Shown here piece by piece: positions 1-5,405 of a stretch of 6,523 bases of DNA. The notes under the pieces were generated by a model. That model was given only the letters and a program-made list of their open reading frames with translations, had not been told where the DNA came from and ran no database searches. A program made the translations under genes and the position numbers. The DNA is from Verrucomicrobiota bacterium (GTDB lineage Bacteria > Verrucomicrobiota > Verrucomicrobiia > Opitutales > Opitutaceae): assembly GCA_023457715.1 (NCBI GenBank), contig JAEWKR010000096.1:1-6523 (forward strand), in the 5' to 3' direction. Each line of letters starts with the position of its first letter. The first letter of the stretch is position 1.

Positions 1-80
1 GTTGGATGTTGAGGTTTCGCCCTGTCCTCCAGTCATCGAATCGCTGGCGCTCTTCGCTACATTCTGGTAGCCGCCCATCG

Positions 81-147
<67 letters not shown>

Positions 148-173
148 CGCCGCGACGCTCCCCTGACCCAAGC

Positions 174-203
174 TTCCGCCTGAAGGCGGGACAACTTACC
201 CAA
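174..203 (+). repeat. Dispersed palindromic repeat, copy 1
   Basis: A 30-base unit whose core, CCGCCTGAAGGCGG (177-190), is a palindrome with 6-bp arms around GA, followed by GACAACTTACCCAA. Two more copies lie at 5355-5384 (same orientation) and 5296-5325 (opposite orientation). They differ by one or two bases, mainly GTAC in place of TTAC. The form is that of a REP-like extragenic palindrome. It sits 46 bases upstream of the first gene. Confidence 0.85.
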
Positions 204-208
204 GCCCC

Positions 209-243
209 CCAGATCCCAGACCCTAGACCCCAGATCCTAGACC
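209..243. repeat. CYAGAYC heptad array next to the first start codon
   Basis: Five 7-base units in register: CCAGATC, CCAGACC, CTAGACC, CCAGATC, CTAGACC. A decayed sixth unit (CTATC) then runs straight into the ATG at 249. The array occupies exactly the place where a ribosome binding site would be expected, and no purine-rich Shine-Dalgarno is present. It differs in sequence from the array at 81-147 but shares the period of 7. Confidence 0.85.
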
Positions 244-248
244 CTATC

Positions 249-1103
249 ATGAAAAAACTCCTCCGACTCGCCGTCCTCCCCTTCACGGCCGCCGCGGTCT
301 TTGCCTCCGGCCCCGCCTTCCAGGAACGCCTGGGCCTCCAGCTCTGGAGCCTGCGCGAGCAGATGAAACAGAATGAGCTCGCCGCGCTGGATCTCGCGAA
401 GATCACGGGCCTGAAGTATGTCGAGACGGCCGGCACCGGCCGCCTCGGCGCGGAGAAGTTCGTCGAGGAACTCAAGAAGCGGGACTTGAACCCCGTCAGC
501 GGACACTGGGGCTACCAGGCGCTGAAGAAGGACGTGAACGCGGTGATCAAGGAGGCGAAGACGCTGGGTGTGACCTATGTCATCTGTCCCATGCTGCCCT
601 ACCAGGAGGGTTCCACGTTCACGGCGGAGGACGCGCGCAAGGCGGCGGCTGAATTCAACGAATGGGGCGCCGCGCTCAAGGCCGCGGGCCTGAAATTCGG
701 TTACCACCCCCATGGCGCTGAGTTCGCGAAGATCGAGGGCGGCGAACTGGCTTTCGACGTGATCATGCGCGAGACCAAGCCCGAGCTCGTCACCTACGAA
801 ATGGACGTGTTCTGGGTCGCCCACGCCGGCGTGGATCCGGAGAAGCTCCTGCGCAAGTACCCGAATCGCTGGACGATGCTGCACGTGAAGGACCTGCGCA
901 AAGGAGCCGCGACGGGCAAGCCGACCCCCCACCGTCCGGCAACGGACAATGTTCCGGTGGGCGAGGGCCAGATCGACTGGCCCGGCGTGCTGCGCGCGGC
1001 GCAGGATATCGGCGTGGAATACTACTTCATCGAGGATGAAACGACGGACGCGCTCAGCTGCATCCCGAGGAGCCTGCGTTATCTCAACGGGTTGACCCTC
1101 TAA
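249..1103 (+). CDS. Secreted sugar phosphate isomerase/epimerase-like TIM-barrel protein
   Basis: A 284-residue protein of the xylose isomerase-like TIM barrel (AP endonuclease family 2) superfamily. ATG 249 is chosen because it begins a clean Sec signal peptide (KK at 2-3, hydrophobic 4-20, probable cleavage near ASG-PA), while upstream codons are repeat-derived. Barrel motifs seen are LGLQLWSLRE (28-37), GYHPHGAEF (151-159), YEMDVFW (183-189), MLHVKDL (210-216), VGEGQIDW (237-244) and YYFIEDE (258-264). Asp186, His212 and Glu262 fit the usual metal-ligand positions, which is inference from family pattern. Family members epimerise, isomerise or cleave sugars; exported ones next to Gfo/Idh/MocA and DUF1080 genes have been linked to breakdown of 3-keto glycosides, and elimination of the aglycone is a plausible role here. 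The gene leads the plus-strand cluster. The fold is secure; the reaction and substrate are not. Confidence 0.9.
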   Translation: MKKLLRLAVLPFTAAAVFASGPAFQERLGLQLWSLREQMKQNELAALDLAKITGLKYVETAGTGRLGAEKFVEELKKRDLNPVSGHWGYQALKKDVNAVIKEAKTLGVTYVICPMLPYQEGSTFTAEDARKAAAEFNEWGAALKAAGLKFGYHPHGAEFAKIEGGELAFDVIMRETKPELVTYEMDVFWVAHAGVDPEKLLRKYPNRWTMLHVKDLRKGAATGKPTPHRPATDNVPVGEGQIDWPGVLRAAQDIGVEYYFIEDETTDALSCIPRSLRYLNGLTL

Positions 1104-1108
1104 TTTCT

Positions 1109-1148
1109 CGACGGCGACCGGCTGCCAAAGGTTGGCTGGTCGCCGTTG
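1109..1148 (+). promoter_or_regulatory. Stem-loop between TIM-barrel and first oxidoreductase gene
   Basis: CGGCGACC (1112-1119) pairs perfectly with GGTCGCCG (1138-1145). The stem extends outward through A-T, G·T and C-G pairs to 1109/1148. An inner stem GCCAA (1124-1128) / TTGGC (1132-1136) closes a three-base loop. It starts 5 bases after the upstream stop and ends just before the likely ATG at 1154. Only TTGTG follows, so it is a poor intrinsic terminator. It may be a processing, stabilising or attenuating element that sets the ratio of the first gene to the rest. Confidence 0.6.
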
Positions 1149-1153
1149 TGCCG

Positions 1154-2521
1154 ATGAACTCCCCGCGTATGAGCAAACCCCAGCCCCCCGTCTCGCGACG
1201 CCAGTTCCTCAAGCTTGGCGCCGCCGCCTCGCTCGCGACAATCGCCTTCCCCTATGTCATGCGCGGCCAGAACGGCCAGTCCCCGAACAGCAAGCTGAAC
1301 ATCGCGTTCTGCGGGGTGGGTGGCCGGGGCAAGGACGCCGTGACCGACCTGGCCGGGGAAAACATGATCGCGTTCTGCGATGTGGACGACCAGCGGGCCG
1401 CGGAGACCTACGGCAAGTATCCCGACGTGCCGCGCTACCGCACGTACCAGGAGATGCTGGAGAAGCACGGGAACGAAATCGACGCCGTCACGGTGTCGAC
1501 GCCCGATCACATGCACTACCCGATCGCGGTGGCCGCGCTGCAGCTCGGCAAGCATGTGTTCGTCGAGAAGCCGCTCACCCACACGATCGAGGAGGCGCGC
1601 AAGCTGGCGACGCTCGCGGCGGAGAAGAAGGTCGTCACCCAGATGGGCAACCAGGGCCGCGCGAGCGACGGGATCCGCGTGCTCAAGGAATGGATCGATG
1701 CGGGGGTGCTCGGCGAGATTCGCGAGGTCCACAGCTGGACGGATCGCCCCGGCAACATCTGGCCGCAGGGGAATCTGCGGGGCCCGGACCACTCGAAATT
1801 CATCCCGGTCGTGCCCCCGACGCTGGACTGGAACGCGTGGCTCGGCGTGGCGCAGGAGCGCCCGTATGATCCGGCGTACCTGCCGTTCAGCTGGCGCGGC
1901 TACTGGGATTTCGGCACCGGCGCGCTCGGCGACATGGGCTGTCACCTCCTCGATGGCGCCCACTGGGCGCTGCAGTTGCAGCACCCGACGCACATCGAGG
2001 CGATTCGCGGCGGCGACAACCGGATCACCGGCCCGACCGCGTCCGTGGTCACGTTCCAATTTCCCGCCCGCGGGGCCCTGCCTCCCCTGACGCTGAAGTG
2101 GTACGACGGCGGGCTCATGCCGATTTCCCCCGCCGCGCTCGAATCCAACCGCAACCTGCCCGACAACGGGACGCTGTTCATCGGCAGCAAGGCCACGGTC
2201 CTGACCACGTTGTACAACCAGAGCGTGCGGATCATCCCCGAGGTGCAGATGCGCGACCTGTCGCCGTCGCTGCCCGCGGAAACCCTGCCGCGGGTCGAGG
2301 GCGGCCACTTCGCGGAATGGGTGCGGGCGTGCAAGGGCGGCCCGAAGCCGGGCTCGAGTTTCGACGAAGCCGCGCGTCTGACGGAACTTTGTCTGCTCTC
2401 GAACGTCGCCATCCGGGCGCGTCGTCCCATCGAGTGGGACGGCCCGGCCATGCGTGTGACCAACCTTCCTGAAGCCAACCAGTTTGTGACCAAGCAATAC
2501 CGCGCCGGTTTCGGCGTCTGA
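1154..2521 (+). CDS. Tat-exported Gfo/Idh/MocA family oxidoreductase (first copy)
   Basis: A 455-residue NAD(P)-dependent sugar oxidoreductase. The start is uncertain: GTG 1148, ATG 1154 and ATG 1169 are all in frame and none has a good ribosome site; 1148 overlaps the upstream stem-loop, so ATG 1154 is preferred. Counting from there, the twin-arginine signal SRRQFLKLG lies at 14-22, followed by a hydrophobic stretch to about residue 36. A Rossmann fold begins with GVGGRG (54-59), CDVDD ends the second strand, and the classic EKP motif is at 138-140. The catalytic region includes GDMGCHLLD (259-267), with Asp260 and His264 as likely active-site residues. The C-terminal half is the usual alpha/beta substrate domain. 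Tat export fits an enzyme that folds around its nucleotide in the cytoplasm, as in Zymomonas glucose-fructose oxidoreductase. Oxidation or re-reduction at C3 of a sugar is a likely role from context. GH109-type NAD-dependent glycosidase activity is an alternative. Its downstream neighbour is 19 bases away. Confidence 0.93.
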   Translation: MNSPRMSKPQPPVSRRQFLKLGAAASLATIAFPYVMRGQNGQSPNSKLNIAFCGVGGRGKDAVTDLAGENMIAFCDVDDQRAAETYGKYPDVPRYRTYQEMLEKHGNEIDAVTVSTPDHMHYPIAVAALQLGKHVFVEKPLTHTIEEARKLATLAAEKKVVTQMGNQGRASDGIRVLKEWIDAGVLGEIREVHSWTDRPGNIWPQGNLRGPDHSKFIPVVPPTLDWNAWLGVAQERPYDPAYLPFSWRGYWDFGTGALGDMGCHLLDGAHWALQLQHPTHIEAIRGGDNRITGPTASVVTFQFPARGALPPLTLKWYDGGLMPISPAALESNRNLPDNGTLFIGSKATVLTTLYNQSVRIIPEVQMRDLSPSLPAETLPRVEGGHFAEWVRACKGGPKPGSSFDEAARLTELCLLSNVAIRARRPIEWDGPAMRVTNLPEANQFVTKQYRAGFGV

Positions 2522-2527
2522 CCCCCC

Positions 2528-2532
2528 AGGGA
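2528..2532 (+). promoter_or_regulatory. Ribosome binding site of the DoxX gene
   Basis: AGGGA lies 8 bases before ATG 2541 and supports that start. It is the only Shine-Dalgarno-like site I see in the cluster; the other genes lack one. Confidence 0.5.
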
Positions 2533-2540
2533 ATCCGATC

Positions 2541-2996
2541 ATGACCAAAGAGAACAACGACACCTGCGCGTGCCGCGCGGACTACACCATGGCCTTCCTC
2601 CTGCTGCGCGTCTTCCTCGGCGTGCGCACCGTGATGGCCGGCATTGAGAAGTTCGAGACCCGCGGTACGTATTCGATCGAGAATTACGGCCAGAACATGA
2701 GCCGCATGGCCCAGGGCATCACCAGCGCCTCCTTCCTGCCGCTGCCGCTGACGACCGCGTTCGCGCAGTCGCTGGGCTACGCCCTCGTCCTCCTGGGCGT
2801 GGCGGTGCTGCTCGGCGTCAAGACGCGGCTCGCGCTGCTCTTCACCGGCCTGGTGTACGTCGGGCTCTCCTTCGGCCTCATGGCCGTGCAGGAGTCCGAA
2901 GGCGTGGCCTGGCTCGGCATTTACATCGGCCTCTTCGCGGCCGCCCTGGTGCTTGCCCGCCACGATCGCTTCGCCGTCTGGGCCGACAAACGCTAA
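2541..2996 (+). CDS. DoxX family inner-membrane protein
   Basis: A 151-residue membrane protein with the four-helix pattern of the DoxX/DoxD family. Predicted helices are at about 17-36, 72-93, 96-115 and 121-139. LLRVFLGVRTVMAGIEKF (21-38) resembles the family's first-helix signature ending in G-x-x-KF. The segment between helices 1 and 2 (37-71) is polar and contains the likely periplasmic loop. Cys9 and Cys11 near the N-terminus form a CxC that could bind a metal or form a disulfide; this is an observation only. DoxX-type proteins are related to the small subunit of thiosulfate:quinone oxidoreductase and are often tied to quinone-linked redox chemistry. The gene lies between two Tat oxidoreductase genes, 19 bases after one and 6 before the next, so it is surely co-transcribed. 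A role in re-oxidising periplasmic enzyme partners is a hypothesis. Confidence 0.88.
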   Translation: MTKENNDTCACRADYTMAFLLLRVFLGVRTVMAGIEKFETRGTYSIENYGQNMSRMAQGITSASFLPLPLTTAFAQSLGYALVLLGVAVLLGVKTRLALLFTGLVYVGLSFGLMAVQESEGVAWLGIYIGLFAAALVLARHDRFAVWADKR

Positions 2997-3002
2997 AACG
3001 TC

Positions 3003-4442
3003 ATGCCCGACACTTCCCTTCCGTCCGCCCCGACCTGGTCGCGGCGGCAATTCCTCAACACCGCCGCCACGCTCGGCGCCGTCCTCGCCGCCGCGCCCTA
3101 TGTGGCCCGGGGTGCGGCCGCCGGCGCCCCCGACACCATCAATGTCGGGCTGATCGGCTGCGGCGAGCAGGGTCGCGTGCTCCTGAACGCGGCGCTCAAG
3201 ATCCCGGGCCTTCGCTTCGTGGGCGTCTGTGACATCTGGCCGTACAACCGCCGCTACGGGGAGCGTCTGCTGAAGAAGTTCGGCCACGACGTGCAGCCGT
3301 TCGAGAACTACAAGGAGATGCTCGCGACGGTGAAGGACATGGACGCGGTCATCGTGGCCACGCCCGACTTCGTGCATGCGGAGCACACCAACGCGTGTCT
3401 CGAGGCCGGCAAGCACGTCTATTGCGAGAAGCTGATGGCGCACACGGTCGACGCGGCGCGCTCGATGGTCCTGACCGCCCGCAAGACCGGCAAGCTCCTG
3501 CAGATCGGCCATCAGCGCCGGAGCAACCCCCGCTACCTGCACGCGCGCGATCGCATCGTGCGTGAAGCCAAGCTGCTCGGCCGGATCACCAACGCGAGCG
3601 GCCAGTGGAACCGCGCCGTCGCCGACGATCTCGGCTTTGCCGCGGGCCAGGGGCTGCCGGAGGCGAAACTGCACGAATACGGCTACGCCAACATGCACGA
3701 GTTCCGGAACTGGCGCTGGTTCAAGCGCTATGCCGGCGGTCCGATCTCGGACCTGGGCGCGCACCAGATCGACATCTTCAACTGGCTGCTCGGCGCCAAT
3801 CCGACGTCCATCATCGCGGGCGGCGGCGCCGATTATTACCAGAACCACGAGTGGTACGACAACGCCATCTCGATCTACGAATACCAGACCCCGGCCGGTC
3901 CCGTCCGCGCCACCTACCAGGTGCTCACGACCACCAGCGCCGGCGGCGGCTACCATGAATACTTCATGGGCGACGAGGGTGCGCTGAAGATCTCCGAGAA
4001 TCCCAAGTACACCAAACTGTACCGTGAAGCGCGCGCGCCGGAGTGGGATCCTTTCGTTGCCGCCGGGATCATCGCCAAGCCGGAGTCCGGCGAAGGCGCC
4101 CCGGCGACGGTCCTCAAGGCCTGGGAGAAGCCCCGTCCGGCGTTCACCATGGCGGCGCCCCGCGCCTCCGTCGTCGACGTCCGCGAAACGGCCGCCCTGT
4201 CGGCCTGGGATATCCCGGTCACCCTCGACCAGCCGATTCATCAACCGCACCTCGAGAACTTCTTCGATACGGTGCGGGGCAGGGCCCAGCTCAACTGCCC
4301 GGCCGAATCGGCCTTCGCCACCGCCGTCACGGTCCTGCGCGTCAACGAGGCCATCGCCGCCCGAAAGATGCTCCCGTTTGCACCGGAAGAGTTTCTCATC
4401 GATGGTCCGGCGTCACCCACTTCCGTTTCCCGGAAGGCCTGA
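3003..4442 (+). CDS. Tat-exported Gfo/Idh/MocA family oxidoreductase (second copy)
   Basis: A 479-residue protein, clearly distant from the first oxidoreductase and not a recent duplicate. Twin-arginine signal SRRQFLNTA is at 13-21 with a hydrophobic stretch to about 36. The Rossmann motif GLIGCGEQG is at 49-57 and VCDIW ends the second strand. The usual EKP motif reads EKL (142-144, in VYCEKLMAHT), a variant I recall from a secreted subfamily rather than a random mutation. IGHQRRSNPRY (168-178) and GGPISDLGAHQID (245-257) hold the probable catalytic residues Asp250 and His254. The substrate domain is longer than in the first copy, with an insertion at about 345-400 rich in Pro and Ala. The start is 6 bases after the DoxX stop with no ribosome site, pointing to translational coupling. 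Having two different oxidoreductases fits an oxidation step and a later reduction step on the same sugar. Substrate unknown. Confidence 0.93.
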   Translation: MPDTSLPSAPTWSRRQFLNTAATLGAVLAAAPYVARGAAAGAPDTINVGLIGCGEQGRVLLNAALKIPGLRFVGVCDIWPYNRRYGERLLKKFGHDVQPFENYKEMLATVKDMDAVIVATPDFVHAEHTNACLEAGKHVYCEKLMAHTVDAARSMVLTARKTGKLLQIGHQRRSNPRYLHARDRIVREAKLLGRITNASGQWNRAVADDLGFAAGQGLPEAKLHEYGYANMHEFRNWRWFKRYAGGPISDLGAHQIDIFNWLLGANPTSIIAGGGADYYQNHEWYDNAISIYEYQTPAGPVRATYQVLTTTSAGGGYHEYFMGDEGALKISENPKYTKLYREARAPEWDPFVAAGIIAKPESGEGAPATVLKAWEKPRPAFTMAAPRASVVDVRETAALSAWDIPVTLDQPIHQPHLENFFDTVRGRAQLNCPAESAFATAVTVLRVNEAIAARKMLPFAPEEFLIDGPASPTSVSRKA

Positions 4443-4464
4443 ACTCCTCCCAATCTTCGTCCCT

Positions 4465-5136
4465 ATGCGTTCCGTACGTTTCCTCCCCCTGTTGGTCACT
4501 TCCCTCGCCGCCATCGCCGCCCCCGCGCTGCTGGGCGCCGAGGACAAGGTGCCGCTCAAACTCGACCTGCCCAAGCCGCTGTTCGTCGGCACGCCGCGTC
4601 CGATCCAGCTCTCGAATCTGGAGCCCGCCACGGCCAAGAAGGGCGATCTGCTGGTGCCCGCCGGCACAAAGCTGCTCTCGCGCGACAAGCCGGTGACCAG
4701 CAGCGATCCGCTGCCCGTCATCGGCGAGCTGACCTTCATCACCGATGGTGAAAAGGGCGGCACCGAGGGCACCTTCGTGGAGCTCGGGCCGGGAACCCAG
4801 TGGGTGCAGATCGATCTCGGCGCACCGGCGAAGATCGCCGCCATTGCCTTGTGGCACTTCCACTCCCAGGCGCGCGTGTACCACGATGTCCTTGTGCAGG
4901 TTTCGGATGACCCGGAGTTCAAGAACGGCGTCCACACCGTGTACAACAACGACGACGACAACTCCTCCGGTCTCGGCAAAGGCTCCGACTACGCCTACAT
5001 CGAGACGAACAAGGGCCGCGTGATCGACACCAAGGGCAACAAGGGCCGCTACGTCCGCGTGTACAGCAACGGCAACACCTCCGACGAGCTGAACCACTAC
5101 ATCGAAGTCGAAGTCTTCGGTGAAGAGGGCAAATAA
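4465..5136 (+). CDS. Secreted discoidin-like (F5/8 type C) protein
   Basis: A 223-residue exported protein. ATG 4465 begins a good Sec signal peptide (MRSVRF, hydrophobic 7-24, probable cut after LLGA at about residue 25); the frame is open upstream but only as a shadow of the previous gene. Residues 85-220 resemble a galactose-binding-like beta-sandwich: ITDG (92-95), WVQIDLGAPAKIAAIALWHF (113-132), VLVQVSDDPEF (142-152) and RYVRVYSNG (195-203) follow the strand order of F5/8 type C domains. An acidic loop NNDDDN (161-166) and aromatic residues nearby could bind calcium or carbohydrate. No catalytic motif is seen. It follows the second oxidoreductase by 22 bases, so it is probably the last gene of the transcript. 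It may bind the substrate glycan or anchor the partner enzymes. Its stop TAA is the first unit of a 7-bp repeat array. Confidence 0.85.
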   Translation: MRSVRFLPLLVTSLAAIAAPALLGAEDKVPLKLDLPKPLFVGTPRPIQLSNLEPATAKKGDLLVPAGTKLLSRDKPVTSSDPLPVIGELTFITDGEKGGTEGTFVELGPGTQWVQIDLGAPAKIAAIALWHFHSQARVYHDVLVQVSDDPEFKNGVHTVYNNDDDNSSGLGKGSDYAYIETNKGRVIDTKGNKGRYVRVYSNGNTSDELNHYIEVEVFGEEGK

Positions 5137-5189
5137 GCGGTAGGCGGTAGGTGGTAGGCTTTAGGCTTTAGGCTGTAAGCTTTAGGCAA
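5134..5189 (+). repeat. TARGCNN stop-codon heptad array, eight units
   Basis: Eight units in register: TAAGCGG, TAGGCGG, TAGGTGG, TAGGCTT, TAGGCTT, TAGGCTG, TAAGCTT, TAGGCAA. The first TAA is the stop codon of the discoidin-like gene. Every unit starts with TAA or TAG, and because 7 is one more than a multiple of 3, successive stops move through all three frames. The array therefore gives at least two further stops in each other frame. Confidence 0.9.
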
Positions 5190-5192
5190 AAC

Positions 5193-5291
5193 GAAGGCGG
5201 CGGACTCAGGGGAATTTCAGATTTCAGATTTCAAATTTCAGATGATCTGAAATTTGAGATTTGAGATTTTACCCCTGGGTCCGCCGCCTTC
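5193..5291. terminator. Long hairpin, probable bidirectional terminator
   Basis: Outer stem of 20 bp: 5193-5212 pairs with 5272-5291 (GAAGGCGGCGGAC at the base) with one G·T pair. Inner stem of about 25 bp: 5219-5243 pairs with 5245-5269 around G5244, with a perfect 11-bp centre (AAATTTCAGAT / ATCTGAAATTT) and four G·T pairs. The arms are themselves 7-bp repeats: RATTTCA on the left (four units, 5213-5240), TTTGAGA on the right (5253-5266). On the plus side TTGTTT follows the stem; on the minus side the next bases read GTTTTG. Lying between convergent genes, it could end both transcripts. Confidence 0.75.
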
Positions 5292-5294
5292 TTG

Positions 5295-5385
5295 TTTGAG
5301 TACGTTGTCCCGCCTTCAGGCGGAAGGTTTGGGCGCGACCGCAACCCCCAAGCATTCCGCCTGAAGGCGGGACAACGTACCCAAA
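5295..5385. repeat. Long inverted repeat made of two dispersed-palindrome copies
   Basis: 5300-5324 and 5356-5380 are a perfect 25-bp inverted repeat. Pairing extends imperfectly to 5295-5335 against 5345-5385 with three mismatches and one G·T, leaving a 9-base loop. Each arm is one copy of the 30-base palindromic repeat also found at 174-203, and each has its own small palindrome (5310-5323, 5357-5370). Two fold choices therefore exist: one long stem or two short hairpins. It may help end the minus-strand transcript, though no T run follows. Confidence 0.85.
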
Positions 5386-5405
5386 GCCTTACCGCCTATT
5401 GCCTA
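5385..5405 (-). repeat. Inverted stop-codon heptad array, three units
   Basis: Read on the minus strand, TAGGCAA, TAGGCGG, TAAGGCT follow one another. The first TAG (5405-5403) is the stop codon of the DUF1080 gene, and the three units put a stop in every frame within 21 bases. It is the same sequence family as the array at 5134-5189, in mirror orientation. Confidence 0.8.

Noticed and set aside
1..14. GTTGGAT GTTGAGG as an earlier part of the GTTCGAT array
   Set aside because: Only one unit is close to the consensus and it is 66 bases away from the array; too weak to call.
244..249. TATCAT resembling a -10 box
   Set aside because: It overlaps the start codon, so transcription would begin inside the gene, and no -35 element is visible at the right spacing.
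1100..2563. A 487-residue open frame on the minus strand
   Set aside because: Antisense shadow of the first oxidoreductase; low-complexity Arg/His/Val-rich translation and no motif.
2232..4250. A 672-residue open frame on the minus strand
   Set aside because: It lies antisense to three well-supported genes with clear family motifs. Its translation is rich in Arg, Gly, Val and His with no recognisable domain, as expected for the shadow of GC-rich coding DNA.
1154..4442. The two oxidoreductase genes as a recent tandem duplication
   Set aside because: Beyond the shared fold and Tat motif, their sequences differ almost throughout (EKP versus EKL, different catalytic surroundings and lengths), so they are old, distinct paralogs.
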